The notes below the pieces were generated by a model, which was not told where the DNA came from, did no database searches, and was given only the letters and a program-made list of their open reading frames with translations. From assembly GCF_042242105.1 (NCBI RefSeq), contig NC_092031.1, positions 6,036,175 to 6,100,174 of the forward strand: a stretch of DNA of 64,000 nucleotides. Reading direction: 5' to 3'. The translations under genes and the position numbers were made by a program. The stretch is from Pempheris klunzingeri (Eukaryota; Chordata; Actinopteri; Acropomatiformes; Pempheridae). This document shows positions 33,701 through 47,802 of this stretch, one piece after another. Each line of letters begins with the position of its first letter. The first letter of the stretch is position 1.

Positions 33701-35738
33701 AAAAGCCTTCAAGGGTGAGGACTTCCTGATTGACCTGGTACATGTATGTCTGTTTAACTTCCTCACCTTTTCCAAACCAGCTTTTCTACACAAACACCTG
33801 AAACTGTCCCATCATTTTACTACGAAATGTGACATTTAAAGGTTGTGTTAAGACATCTAAGACACATAGATACTTTTATACCCAGCTTTAAATAATAACT
33901 TTTCCTTATATGGTTTTCGGATGAAAAAGCTCAACTACCTTATATGTATATATGTGCTGGAGGTTTCAAGTTTCCTCATCAAGGAAAGTTACGTAATGCG
34001 CTATGATTGGCTTCCAAACTATTTGTGATGTTACTAAATTATCTCATGCATGCATGTGTTAAACTGAGAAGCTTTCCTCCTTCAGCAGACGAATGTGATA
34101 ACAGCCTTTTTAGTGTCAAACTCTGCTCGTACATCGTTCTGCACGGTGAAGCTCAAACATCCAAGTGAAGTAACAATTAGCGAATACATTTGTAAGTGGC
34201 TTTCATGATTAAATACATTCAGGAGTCAGGTGAATGGCCTAGCAACAAGAAGTGAGGTGAAGAGTGTATAAACATCCAAAGCTCTGACCCAGTTGGCACC
34301 TTTCCACCCGCTACCTCCGCTATCATCTATTTACACTTACTGCATCTCCTTCCCAAACAACACCGTCCTATTTTCCTAAATAAAGACTCTGCACCACCTT
34401 TGGCTTGTATGTACGAGCAGCTTACCTACAACATCTCACCTGCTACTTTCTAATCAAATGCAAATCCTTTAGCGGCCAAAGGGCATCTCTCCTTTCCCGA
34501 ACTCTCTCTGGGGCCTCCACTGCCAACAGTCATTGTTGTTATTGTTGAGACCCAAGAATCTTCCCACCAGAACAGGGACAAACATGCACAGACAAATCCT
34601 TTAAATCAGTGACAGCAGGGAAGATACCAGCGGTTCAAGTTCCTTTATCACCTCAGGCAGACAGTGCGTAGATAACACCTCTGTTCCAGAAGTCCAATCA
34701 GTTGCTCTAAAAACTTGGATTTACACTGGAAGCTGATCAGACGCGCAGTCGGAGGAATCCCAGATTTAGGAGTTGTTATGTAAGCGTCTCTATGCTGACA
34801 CAGATAGTGGGCTCAGAGATGGAGTAATGGGTTAATCTAGGGGAGGTGACAAGGACAGACCCACTTCCTGGAGCTTGAGCTCTCAAGCAGATCTAAAGAC
34901 AAGATTCAGTCTTACTTTGCTTCTTACATCTCTAATTACAGAGTAGATACATTTTTTATTTTTGTCTTCTTTTTCCAATTCTTTGCACATACCCACACAT
35001 TTCCCTTTAATCACATGCATATACACACTGTACCAACAATACACATTTTAACACATGCACAGAAACACAACTACAATAGACTAACATGTAGTTCTCCTAC
35101 CAAAACTTACATCTCAGCTCTCTGATTTTGTTGTTGTCTGTCACATTGCTCTACCAAAAAAAGTTGATATTTTGATCCACAAACTCAGTTAACTAACAGT
35201 TATCAACAGATCAACTAATCAATTGATTGATTAATCTACTAATTGGTGGATCTCAAAGTCAAAACTTTTATCATTTGAAATAATGATGATAATACAGCTT
35301 TCACGTACTTGAGCCCTGATTTTAATAATAGTACGTCCCTTAAGTCAAACAACATTTGATTCATTTAAATGCAGTTTAGACAGTGGCTATAGGGAGTTCC
35401 ATTCGTCTTATGACAACATAAGCAGTTAATCATTTGGTGAGTCCTGGAGTTTTCTTCTTCAGTTCTTATGTAGTAAGGTTAAAAAATGAAGACTTTATAA
35501 GTCTGTCTGACACGTGCTCTGTCTGTTGCAGTTTGCTGTGACCATCGGCCTGCAGTACGTGGACACCTCCCTGTCCACCCTGGCTAACCCAGAGGACCCG
35601 GAGAGCGAGAGCGAGGGCTGGATCCTGGAGAAGACGGTGAAGGAGACGTTCACCGACATCATGGACAAAATGAAGGCCATGGGCAAAGGCAGCAAGGTGG
35701 AGGAGGGGGATGAAGCAGCGGTGGCCACGGTGAGCTGA
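30772..35738 (+). CDS. prph2: Peripherin-2 (photoreceptor disc-rim tetraspanin)
   Basis: Exons 30772-31352, 32900-33146 and 35532-35738 join in phase to 344 residues (human 346) with the three-exon structure expected for PRPH2. Family role: tetraspanin that shapes rod and cone outer-segment disc rims, with ROM1. Four membrane segments lie near residues 19-41, 61-79, 101-123 and 262-285. The large intradiscal loop keeps Cys150 (intermolecular disulfide), the CCG motif Cys165/166, Cys213/214 in [10 protein letters not shown], Cys222 and Cys250, all at human numbering. It also keeps the sequon Asn229-Asn-Ser and Arg172. ROM1 is less likely because the sequon and the TDTPGRC and NPSSPRPC blocks follow PRPH2. 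The C-terminal tail is acidic and diverges from the mammalian one. Teleost a/b duplicate status is unresolved. Confidence 0.97.
31353..35531 (+). other. prph2 introns 1 and 2
   Basis: The introns span 31353-32899 and 33147-35531. No additional gene, RNA gene or recognisable mobile element is evident; short reading frames inside them show no family resemblance. Confidence 0.5.
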
Positions 35739-36890
35739 GTTAACCCCGCCTGCAAAAACTGACACAACTCCCACCTGAAGAGGAGAGGAAGGGGGCGTGT
35801 GAGATTACTATGTTTTTCTACCTGCCCACACACACACACACACACACATCCACACATATATATTTGGCTATGAACTCCTTTTAAATGTTTTAAATGGACT
35901 TCTTTCAAAGGGACTCCCTGCACAAATAATTAAAAACTGTATATTCATACATAGAGAGAGATAATGAATAGGATGTTATGGTTTTTCATCTTGGTTTCCC
36001 CCAACCTAACAAATCCATCTCAGGCTCCAAAGAGATTTACTCTTCTGGTGTCCAACACTCTGTGGGTCTGGATCTTTGTTATTTCCAAGAAAAATGCAAG
36101 ATGGTGAATGAAGTAAATGTGATACGTATTGATAAATGTCAGATGCTTTGCAATCACAGGTAAATATGTAATTTTTCCTTTGTAATGTTGTCAGATAGTT
36201 TGGTGGGGACGGTGGTTGCTATGCAAACCCCCCCTCTAATTGAAGCAAGAGGTGCAGATGAAAGATATTTACAGCCCAAGTTTTATTTTTGTTGACCTGT
36301 ATATAGTGCTTTGGCTTGTAGCTGATATTATATATAGACAAAGCAAACAAATCAAACCCCCCTCTCAGCTCTTTTTATACTCCAGTCCACCTTTGTCCAC
36401 AATGAGGACTAGGTAGCTCCTGAGATGGAGTGAAATTACGAATCGAATGACTCGGTATGAATTATGCATGAATGTTGCGGCACATGGTCGAAGAGCGAGG
36501 CATGGGAACTGGGATGCGAGCCCTGGAAAGAAGCTGGGCCAACTCTAAACCTGTGGAGGACGACTGAAATTGGCAGCTAAGTCTTGGCTCCTGACCCCTG
36601 TACTGTAATCTCAGATCCTCTTTGATGTCCTCCTTTTGCATTCAGTATCTGTATATGGACACATATGTATGTATACTCTAACAACTGGGTTACTGTATTT
36701 GTACATAGTGTAGAAATGATGAAATTATTTAACTTTTTTAAAGAAATATATAATGTAATTAAGCTAAATCTTTTATTCAAATCCATGTAAAGTTTGTTTT
36801 TCCATATGATTTCTTTTTTTGGCTTTGCGTGTCTGTGTAGAGGAAGAGATTATGTGGTTGTACTCACGAATAAAGGACTTTAGAGATGTG
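35739..36890 (+). other. prph2: prph2 3'UTR
   Basis: Sequence after the prph2 stop runs to AATAAA at 36869-36874, the likely poly(A) signal. It includes a CA tract at about 35829-35848. Confidence 0.6.
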
Positions 36891-37744
36891 ATTCGACAAT
36901 GAAATGAGGACGTTGTTGTCTCGACCTTCAGTCGCACAGACCTGAGATCAAGAGATGCTGCATGCTGTGAGTGCCGCAGGGTTCCTGATTAAGTCAATAG
37001 GATGAGAGCAATTATGGCATTACTGCTTTCACATGGACATGGGATGACTCTTCACATGTCCAATGTGAGGACATGAGTGGGCAGGGGGAGTGCACCAGAT
37101 GCATTCAGGAGTAAAATAGTGTACGCACATGTATTTGTAGGTGACTTTTCTAGGTGAAAGTTTTTCACTTGCATTTTTTTTTATTGATTTCTTAAACAAC
37201 TTGACATCTTTAAGCCTTAGATCAGATGTAGAATGAGTTTTGACTTCAGAGAGTGCAAGTGGCAAATTCTTCAATACCTTCAGCCCATATATCGATAAGT
37301 AATGTATCTAATATGAGTCGGTGCATCTGCATGTGAATTGAAATTCATATATTCTGCAAAGCCCAGACATGAAGAATAAGGAGACACAATATGACAGCCA
37401 GCATGGCTTAGTTAGAGCAGATGGGGGGCAGAGGGGCTGTGAAGAGTCAGCAGGAATGGTAAAGAGGCCAACTCTGAGCGGTATTTTTGTTGGCCCAAAG
37501 CACATAACCAGCACTGAGTAGATAAGAAGCCTAATCAGCTTTAGATTAGCATGAGCCCCTCAACCAGGTGAGCAGGTGATGTCCCGCAGCATGACTCACG
37601 TCACGGAGGCACAGAGAGCCAGAAAGAGAAAGGCAAACAGGAGAAAGTAACGATCAGAGCAGAAGAATGAAAATGTATGTCAAGGAACACGAAACAGGCT
37701 GGTTTCATGTAAAATAAGGATTTTCCACAGAAAATGATGTGTGA

Positions 37745-38470
37745 TACGTACAGTGGTGGAAGAAGTACTCAGATTCTTCATCTAGAAGTAAAAGCATCAA
37801 TACCACAGTGGAAATGAACTCCATAACAAGTGAAAGTCCGGCACAAAAGCAAAATAAACTTTAAGCATCAAAAATGAATGACTTCTTACGATGCAGCAGA
37901 ACGGCTCCTTATAGTGCTGCGTCACACTGATATTATATCTATGATATAATATTATATCTATATCTATCTATCTTTTTTACTGGTTGTAAAACAGCATTCT
38001 AATGTTGTAACTATGAATATCTTAAATACCAGCCTTTCATATATGTATGTAGTTTGATCTGTAATGATGTATCTTAAATGTTTATAGGTTGTGTTAATAT
38101 TGACTTAAGTTTTTAAATAAGTACAGTCAAGTGCAATATTTACCTTTGAGAGGCAGCAAGTAGAAAGCATTAAGTAGCATAAAGTAATTAAAGGTTGTAC
38201 TTAAGTGCTATGCTTTAAGAACCACTGAATAGAAGGTTAACAAGATATTTTTAATACTTTTTACATGTTTCTGAATTCCCTGGCTTTTCACACATGTGAA
38301 ATACAATTTGTGGAAAACACTGAGTCATTTTTTAAAAAGAAAAATAGATATTAAATATCAGCTCAAAATGTCAGCTACTGTCAAAAAGATCATCCTGTTT
38401 TAATAAAAGCAAATACATGTAGTGGAGTAAAAGTAAAACCTTCTCCTGGATGTATAAAGTCAAATAAAAG
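37745..38470 (+). repeat. 'AGTGGTGGAAGAAGTACTCAG' dispersed fish repeat
   Basis: It begins CAGTGGTGGAAGAAGTACTC and contains AAGTAAAAGCATCAATACCAC, TTACTGGTTGTAAA and AAGTACTTAAGT-like runs. A related stretch, TGTAGTGGAGTAAAAGTAAA, lies at 38419-38438. This matches a very common non-autonomous teleost repeat with many STACTT/AAGTA motifs. Related copies are at 41010-41735 and 59970-60530. Confidence 0.65.
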
Positions 38471-39289
38471 CCACTTGTTTTATGACCAAAGAGCTCTTAT
38501 TGATCTCGGCTACTGTCTGGCTACTTTTATTTGATAGTAAAACATTTGTAGAAGAAACTAACTTTGAAATACAGATTTGGCCAAAGAAAACCTTCGATCT
38601 TCCTTCCAAACAATCCTTACTCGTTAAAACCATTATACTGTAGCTGCTCACACATCTATTAACCATCCTCTAAGAGACACAAAGAAGCACCGACAGCAGG
38701 CTGTGTGTCCTCTGGATTCTGCTGCTCTCTTTTGGTGACTGCAGGTAATAAAATCATCCTGACTGAGTGTGACTCAAATCCATTAATGATCTCCGACAGT
38801 AATCAGCTATGTAGTTTGGCTTCCAGCTGATTCACTCTCTTTCCCACCACAGTCTTGTCTGTGATTTCACCGACACTCACACTGTTTTGCTCCACGTTTG
38901 CAGTCAGTTTTGACACTCTGCCTCTTCAGATGTGATTTATTCATTTACTCCAAATGTCTTCCAAACTTCCACTGTGTCTTTGACAAATTTGCTGGCATGA
39001 ATCAACACTCTGGCCTCTCAATGTGAAAAGTTTCAGTTGCATTAATAGTCCACAAGAGGGTGTCTTTCCATCAGTGATAATGTCACCACGGTGGCCTCCC
39101 CACTGCTGGAAAACCTTTCAGGTGAGGAAAATGTTCTAGTTTGGCTTGAGGCTAATAAACATGAAACCATTGCAGTAAAGTCATTTTATATGTACTGATG
39201 TAAACACCTTAATATGACCCATTTCATTGATGGGATCAAACCCTAGACAATACCTCACTTAAAGTAGCAAACATTTTGGAGAAAAACTA

Positions 39290-39850
39290 AATGAACCAAG
39301 GATGGAAATAATGATTATTTCCACCTTTAATCAATCTGTTAATAACCTCTTTGATTAATCAATTATATGTTTACTGTTTAAAATGTCAGAAAAGAGTGAA
39401 AAATGACCATCACATGCTTCCAGAGCTCAAGGTGACGTGTTCAGTTTGGTCTTTTTGTGCGACCAAAACCCAAAGACATTCTGTTTGTAATCATGCAAAT
39501 CATGTGTAAAGCAATAAAAGATAACAGGATTTTATCATTATTTATCTCTCCGTGTGAAATCCAGATGAATGAATAAATCATATTGAGCACAACATATAAG
39601 ATCTAAACTAATGGAGTCTTAGTTGTCTAAAGCATTATATTAACATTAGGACTTCAGCTATTGTTTTCATTTTTCATTAATTATTCATTCATATAATTGT
39701 TTATTCTATAAAATGTCAGAAAACAGTGACAAATGTCAATTCATATTCCCCAGAATCCAAAATATTTAGTTTACAATGATACAAGACGAAGAAAAGCAAC
39801 AAACAGTCAAGTAATCAGTGAAACGACTACTTGTCTCCCAACTACAATAA
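39290..39850 (+). repeat. Two adjacent copies of the 'AAAATGTCAGAAAA' dispersed fish repeat
   Basis: Copy 1 (about 39300-39500) contains AATGATTATTTCC, TTTGATTAATCAATTA, AAAATGTCAGAAAAGAGTGA and CCAAAACCCAAAGA. Copy 2 (about 39648-39840) contains TTCAGCTATTGTTTTC, AAAATGTCAGAAAACAGTGA and CCAAAATATTTAGTTTACAA. Both follow the same internal order, as expected for two insertions or a tandem duplication of one family. Confidence 0.65.
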
Positions 39851-41009
39851 TTTCTAAACTGTATATAGGAGATTGATTTTTTTAAAAACAGCTACGCATC
39901 CAAAATGTGACTAATTAATTAATGTGAACTATTAATTATACATAGATGGATCCACAGTGGTGAATATATGCAACATTTGAGGCATTTATTAATTATTCAA
40001 AGTGATAATGAACATGCGAGGTGTGATGTCTTTACAGTGAAGCCATGACTGACATGTGCTCCAGCGCTGACCACGGTTACTGGTCGACCTTGGCGCTCCA
40101 GGCAAAGGTCAGGAACGGTGCTACGTATCACATCTCACTCTGCACTTCACTATGGGCTGAATAAATATGGCAGACAGAAAGAAAAGCAGAGACAGAGGCA
40201 CAGAGAGAGAGAGAGAGAGGCCCGTGACTGGTAGATGTGTGGCCTGCTCAGAGGGGCATTGTTGGAGCTATGAGAGGACAATGCACTGCCCCCGCCCTGA
40301 ATACTCGCCATACCAGCTGACCAGCCATTACCAACACTGCTGCCCCATTACAATTCCTGCTGGCCTGACATGCACGCACACACAGACACACACAACCACA
40401 CACACACAAACACACACAGCCTCAATCATAAGTTTAGTCTTACAAGGCAAAATCACTCGGCATATAACAGTAGACAGAGGACAGAAACCAGGTGGGAGGC
40501 CAACAGCGCCTGACAAAAGGCTTAAGTCAAGGCATGCATGGGCACACATATTGTCTCGCCTATGTGTGTGTGTGTGTGTGTGTGTGCGCGCACGTGTGTG
40601 ATTTACAGCAAGTTAAGTTTAGACCATCGCACCTATCTGTTCCTTCAGCAGTAACATTTCAGCTGCAGCAGCCACCCAGAGAGAAGCAACGCACACATCA
40701 CACCTTCTTATTATTTCAGGATGCTTGACAAAAGTCCTGAGGCTGCAGGGTGTGAACGGGAGAGTTTAGTGTTGTGTGAGGGGCTGAGGTGGAAAACACA
40801 TTCAGATCATTTGCTTTTGTTAAATTAGCAATGCCACACGGTAAAGTCATGTCGGAGGTAATTCTTACTGCTCCTGACTGTTGCATGGTTTAATCTACTG
40901 GAACAGTTTGGTGATCAATTGATTAGTAAAAAAGCAGAAAATTACTCGTCCACATATCTCTTTTATATCATTGTCAATGATGTGAAGTATATTTGATCAA
41001 ATCAGGTAC

Positions 41010-41735
41010 AACTTTGAGGTGAGTGTATCTTTATTAGATGCTACTTTTCTGACAGCTACAGTTACTTTACAGATTAAGATTTCACATAAAAAAAACCAAA
41101 GTTTATAAAAATATAAAGATTAAAGTGGTAGTTCTCTACCTCTTTGGCTTGTGACCCCTCAGTTAGACCGTGTTGTTTTACTGTAGAGATCCTCCCTGCT
41201 AAACTTCTCAGGTGGTTTTATTTAATAACTGTATGAGGCCCAAAGGGGCAAAAGTATCCAATATTTCAAAATAAAAGCACAGATTAGAGAAAAAGTAACA
41301 TAAGTAAGATCAAATAAAAATGGAGACACATTTTTGTTGCATTGCTTTTTGTTTTCTTTATTGTCTTCTTTTCTTTCCTGTTAGTCATATCTGAAATTGG
41401 ATGTATCTAGTGACCCTGAGGAGCCACACCCTTAGTGCTATTACTTTTGATACTTTAGTGTACATTCTTAATACTTCACTTCACTTCACTCACTTCCGCA
41501 GGATTTTGAATGCAGGACTCTTGGCTATTTTGTCATTGTTGTTCTGGTACTCGTACTGAAATCGAAACACTTGCTCCATCGCTGGTAATGAGTGGTTGCT
41601 GCTGCATACTAAGAGTGGAGTAAAAAGTACAATATTTCCTTGTGAAATCTATTAAAGTAGAAGTAGAGGATGAAACATCAACATGCAAATACTCAAATGA
41701 AGAACAAGTACTTCAAAACTGACCTTATGGGCACC
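41010..41735 (+). repeat. 'GTGGAGTAAAAAGTAC' dispersed fish repeat copy
   Basis: GACAGCTACAGTTACTTTAC, TTTTGAATGCAGGACTC and GTGGAGTAAAAAGTACAATA all match the same common repeat family as 37745-38470 and occur in its expected internal order. Confidence 0.6.
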
Positions 41736-41837
41736 TGGACACACACACACACACACACTTCACAGGACAAGTGATGGACAGGAGCTGCTGCAGAACAGGT
41801 GTGCATACCTATGCAGAGCTGTTATATTGTTATTCTG

Positions 41838-41840
<3 letters not shown>

Positions 41841-41875
<35 letters not shown>

Positions 41876-42418
41876 AGCCAAAGGCGGGGGCTTTGAGGGG
41901 CTGCAGAGGGGACGAGCACGAGCCTCCTCCCCTCCGACGGCGGCGACGCGCCGCGCGCTCCCGACAGGCCACTCGTGCTGCTGCGATACAGTAATCATAT
42001 GATAGGGAGCCGATCCCCGCTGCTGAATACCGACACACCGGGCGGACGCCAGCGGAGGAGCCGGGGCGGAGGACACCATCTGACGGTAGCTTCGTAGCGG
42101 TCGAAGAAGTGCGTGGAGTCGGTTTAAGTGACAAACAGAGCAAGTCCCCCTGCAAAAAGGAACTTTTTCAAACTCTGGGGAGAGTCGGACGCAGCGGGGG
42201 ACCGCCTGCAAGAGGACAGGGCGCACACACACACGAAACGGTAACCGAAAGAGAGTCGATTTAACCGGGCTGAGGTTTGAGTTTGAGCGGCGGTCAGCGG
42301 GTCGGTGGCCGCGGTATCCCCTGGGGTCCTCGCATCGCTTGTCGGGGCGTGTCTTCCTAAATTTCCCCCATAAGTTTTTTCCGACTTGCTAGGTCACTTT
42401 ATTGTTGAAGCATAAGCC
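41841..42418 (+). promoter_or_regulatory. qki: qki CpG-rich promoter/5'UTR
   Basis: After a GT tract at 41841-41871, the sequence becomes strongly GC- and CpG-rich (for example CGGCGGCGACGCGCCGCGCG near 41940) until the start codon at 42419. This is the only such island nearby and is the natural qki promoter and 5'UTR. Long frames on both strands here are composition artefacts. Confidence 0.6.
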
Positions 42419-44627
42419 ATGGTCGGGGAGACAGAGGTGAAGGAGAGACCCAAGTCCAACCCGGACTACCTAATGCAGCTGATGAACGACCGGAAGGTGA
42501 TGAGCTCCCTGCCCAACTTCAGCGGCATCTTCACGCATCTGGAGCGGCTTCTGGATGAAGGTAACTCGGTCTCTGATTTGGGGGTCCAGCCCCCCCCCCC
42601 TCCGTCACTTAGAGGCTGTGGCCACTTGTCACACCATAGAGGAAGTCAGGCCATCTTTCATCGACTGGGCACGTTGAGTTTAATGATCAGCCTTCATAGA
42701 AATAACAGTTATTGGCCCACTTTATTGAACAGTCATTGCCTGCAGGAATGTCATCCCATCCAGCTCTGAAAGATGCTAATGATGAAGAACACAGGCTACT
42801 TTTCACTGAGTGCCTTCATAAAGCTGCGATTGAAAACTCCCAATAATCCTAAATCAAAGACTCCCATAAAACTAAATAAGATGAATAAGATGTGTGCTTT
42901 GACTTAAGTCACATTTTTAATTTGTGGAGTGCAGCAGATGAGCACTCTGTCTCTCACACACACTCACACACACACATGCACGGGCAGTTGGTGATGGGAA
43001 CAAACAGACAGTTGTTAGTCTTTCCCAGTGACCTAATGCGCAGGCTTATGTGAATGCTGCAGCCCATCCCTGAGCAGGAGCGAGAGCGTGTCACTGTGTA
43101 AAATATTTGATTTGAGGCTGCTCGCAGACCAGGAGACATGCTGTCTGTAGGCCTGCTAAACCAATGCACTTCACTTGCTGGTGTTTAACACTTTTGCAGA
43201 ACAGTGAGCAGCATTAAAATACAATATTGCAACAGATGTCCAGTCTTTAAAAGTGCCACTATTTCTTATTTTCTAAATTTGGGTCCCCAAATTGCTCCAA
43301 GCTGCCAAGACCTGTTGTTGGACATCAGGATGTCCTGACTTTGTGCCTCTGTGACAAGTCTCATGACGCAGCAAGGTTGTTCTCATACCAGACGACCTCT
43401 ACAGCCTGACAAATAGGTCAGCGTCACATCTCTAGTTGTTTTCATGTTGCAGACTGACAGCCAAGTAGATTCATCCCTCACACATGATAATGTGACACCC
43501 ACGGTTAGAATGAAAGGCATTGTACCGTGCCCGTTTTCAGCCTGGCTGTATCTTCTGCCTGAGTTATGTGGACAAGGGCACAGTACCAAAACGTTTGTGC
43601 AGGGAAATAAGAAAGCCTGCCAGTCGCACACTTGTCAGAGTGCATGTTTATGGCATATTTGGAAGCACTGCTGTTGTGTCCGGTCTAAATATAAACCAAT
43701 GACAGGTTGAAGTGTTAAGATATGGGCTGCTACAGCTTCCCTCTTTATCTGTCTCTCCTTCAGCTCTGTCGTGCTTCTTTCACTTCTCGTTTTCCTCCAG
43801 CAAGTTGCCCCCTTGTTTCAACTAAAGTGTGACAAAAGCCCTGCTTGTCTGTGCAGATTTGTTTGTTTATGTGTGTGCTTTGTAATAGACACTTTTGGTC
43901 TGTAACAGGTCAGAATGGGTTATTAGAGGATCATCATTGTCGCTGTAGCTGTGGCTGTAATTATAGTGCCCTACTGTAGTTATTATGGTCAGACTTATCA
44001 CACTCGGAGCAGGGAGACATGCCTGTCAGCCTGCTTAGGTCAGACGATATTTGTGCCTCAAGGCAGTTATTCTGCCGTGTGTCTGTGAGCTCAAGCCGGG
44101 GGCCTGTGTGTATGTGTTGCATATGTGTTTGTGTGGTGCAGTAGTCAGTTATTATTGTGCTAGCGTGTCATTACAAAGGTATCAGAGGCTGGCATCAGTC
44201 ATTGAGACAACACTGAACAAGCAGACAGGCAGACAAACATAGTCTCATTTATGATGGTGCTTCTGTACCAAACCTAAGGCAGAAATGTGACCGTTTAAGT
44301 CATTTTAAAGCAAAAGAAAAACTTCACATTCTCTGGTTGTGTGATAATTTGCTGCTTTTCTCTGTTTTATATGATTGTAAACTTGAAATTTGTGATGTCA
44401 ACAAGGGCATTTTATGCTATTTTTGACAGATTCATTGATTAATTGAGGAAATGAGTTATAGGTCTGTTGTTTTCTTAGAATTTGGTTGTTGAATAACTAA
44501 CCTTCATAAACAGATTAGAATGTCACCGTGTTCCCTGCTAACATGTATGTTTGTTCCTTGCATTATTTACAGAGTGAAAGGGGGAGCAGTGTCTGTGTCT
44601 GTGTGCATGTGTGTCTGTGTCTGTGTG

Positions 44628-44698
<71 letters not shown>

Positions 44699-45998
44699 AA
44701 CACTGTTGGAGAAAGAAATGGAAAGAGAGAAAATGTCTGTAACAGAGGAGCCTGATTGCAAAGCATTCAGTGTTCAGATTCTACATTGTGGTGCTGAATG
44801 CCTGTGACGGTCTCCCTGCTCCCCCGTCTGTCAGTCTGATTGTCTAACTGTCTGCTGTCACACTCAGAGCCGCCTGTAATTCTGGTGACAGTGAGTCATC
44901 GTCTTAAGAAACGGACGCTGTGAAGAAACGTGACACTTATTGTCCCTCAGTGACATTTTCATGGACTTCCTCGGTTAAATGTACTCAACTTTACGCCCTC
45001 TCTCTGTCTCTTGTCTCCCCCTGTCTCCCAGAGATCGGCAGGGTACGCAAGGACATGTACAATGACACAGTGAACGGTGGCATGTTCAACGGGCGGGACA
45101 TGGAGGAGCTTCCTGAAGCTATCGGCCCCGTGGCTCAGCTGCAGGAGAAGCTCTACGTGCCTGTCAAAGAGTACCCTGACGTGAGTGGACAAACCCATGA
45201 CCTTTGACCTTCTCAAAGAGTTTGTATTTACTTTTCTCTGCTGTCACTTTATCTCTTCTTAGTAACAGAGAGGCTGCTGGACAGTCAGCCAGGCGTCTAT
45301 TCACAAGGGGAGCTTTAATTTACATTTTATCTAAAACCTGATTTCATTCTGAGATCATCTCTGCTCACACCCAATGATGTAATCTAGACTTGAAATAGAT
45401 CAATAATGAACCCTGACCAGTGTTTCCAATAAGATAAAAATGGATCATTTTGAATAAAAGGTTTTGTTAACCCATAAAGGCAGATAGTTCCCTCACTGCG
45501 ATGCAATTTTCAGCCATAAGTTTACACCATAAATATTTAGAAGAGCTTAAAAAGGTGGATTAAGTCTTCCCCAAAATATAAAGAGAAGTCCCTGCTCACG
45601 CCAAGTACAGTTAAGCACCGCAATATGAGTTGCGTTGATGTGAGATTGAATTGCTCACATGATTTTCTCCATGCATCAGCTCGCCAATCACCGAATACAA
45701 TGACAGGCTGTCCACACTCACATGACAGAAGACTAACAGGACACACACACACACACACACACACAGGAGTGCACTGGAAAACGGTTGAGATCAAGGTTAA
45801 ATTTAGAGAGCAGTTCCTCTATCTGAATTTCTTTGCATTTGTGTGTGTGTGTGTGTTGGTGGGAGTCAAGGGTCATCGTAGAGGCCGGAGCGGATATGTT
45901 GCAACTGTCACTGAAGTGAACATTAGGTTAAAAGTGGGAAGAGGCTGGAGAAATGTTATTAGAGAAGAAGAGAGAGACAGAGGAATAGTGGCAAAGAA

Positions 45999-46032
<34 letters not shown>

Positions 46033-47294
46033 GGGCAGCTGTCTAGTTAATCACTCAGTCTTAGTGACAGATAAGGTTAAGAGAACGGCGCTGTCCTGTC
46101 ATGCCACCAGCACCAGCCAGCACCCATATAATGAGCTATTTTTGTCTCTCTTAGTAACACAAACACATCACAGACCTCGAAATCACCCTCACTCACAACA
46201 CATGCGAATACACACACACAGTATAAAAAGATACTTATGGAGTCTGTGATGTAAAAATGTGTCTGACTTCCCTCGGGCCTGTTTCGTTATCAGTGTGTTT
46301 TGCTCTTTTGTGTAGTTTAACTTTGTTGGGAGGATCCTGGGCCCACGTGGACTGACGGCCAAACAACTGGAGGCAGAGACCGGCTGCAAGATTATGGTGC
46401 GAGGAAAGGGCTCCATGAGGGACAAGAAGAAGGTATACACACTCAGACACACTCACAAAACACTCATACATACGTTCACTCACTTGAACGGCTCTGTGAT
46501 AGAACACAGGAATGTGTTTGCATGTTCACATCACATTATTTTAAAGGAGTAGTTTGAAGCTGGATGAAATACGCTTATTTGCTTTCTTGCGGAGAGTCAG
46601 ATGGGAAGACTGATAGCACTCTTGTGTCTGTATGCTAATTAAGAAGCTAGAGCCAGTAGACAGTTAGCTTAGCTTAGCATAAAGGCTGGAAACAGGGCAG
46701 GATTTGTTAACTTCATACAGAGCCTAGCTAGCTGTTTCCAGCTGCCTTTAAGCTAAGCTAACCAGCCGCTCGCTGTAGGTTTATATTAACTGTACGGATA
46801 TGAGAGTGGCGTCAGTCTTCACATCAAAAAAATATAATCAAACAAAACTACGTGTTTAAATAGCTTTTGTAGTTTTCCAAATATTGAGGCAGCCATTGGT
46901 TTCTCTTCATTGTGACATAGTCACACTGAGACACTAAACATTATTTGCTCCTTCATTTTTGTTCAAGTTTCATTCTTGATGTCCCTCAAATTTATCTCAC
47001 ATAACCACTGAGCGATAACAAAACTGACAAAAAATAATCGAGGACATGATGTTCACATGCTTTTTAGGGGCTTTTTGTCAGTTTTGACATGAATGGAATC
47101 CAATAGTATCCCGCAGACTGGAAAATAAAATAACATAATAAAACTTTCTGAACTTTAAAATAACCATGATTTGCTTTGGAAATGTTTCAGCAGCAATAGG
47201 GAGTCTGTGTGATGTGTAGAAGAGTGCTAAAACATGCAAAAACCTGTTACAGCCTGTGGTCCTGTTAACAAAAACACATCCATCAATCTATCTA

Positions 47295-47363
<69 letters not shown>

Positions 47364-47583
47364 TAATCTATCTATCTATCTATCTATCTGTCTATCTATC
47401 TGTCTGTCTGTCTGTCAATCTATCTATCTATCTATCTATCTATCTACCTGTCTATCTATCTATCTGTCTGTATGTCTGTCTGTCTATCTATCTATCTGTC
47501 TATCTGTCTGTCTATCTATCTATCTGTCTGTCTGTCTGCCTGTCTATCTATCTGTCTATCTGTCTGTCTGTCTGTCTGTCTAA

Positions 47584-47625
<42 letters not shown>

Positions 47626-47667
47626 GTCTATCTATCTGTCTATCTGTCTGTCTGTCTGTCTGTCTAA

Positions 47668-47729
<62 letters not shown>

Positions 47730-47802
47730 GTCTATCTATCTGTCTGTCTATCTGTCTATCTGTCTACCTGTCTGTCTGTCTATCTGTCTATCTGTCTATC
47801 TA

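Larger units (their letters stand above)
36891..41840 (+). other. prph2-qki intergenic region, repeat-rich
   Basis: No convincing gene. The space is filled largely by dispersed fish repeats, annotated separately, plus CA/GT tracts at 40380-40420, 40563-40600 and 41740-41758. One exon-like island at 40038-40107 is discussed in the findings. Confidence 0.5.

Noticed and set aside
41822-42232. Reverse-strand frames of 105-136 codons upstream of qki
   Set aside because: They lie in the CpG-rich 5' region and end in a GT tract; composition explains the open frames.
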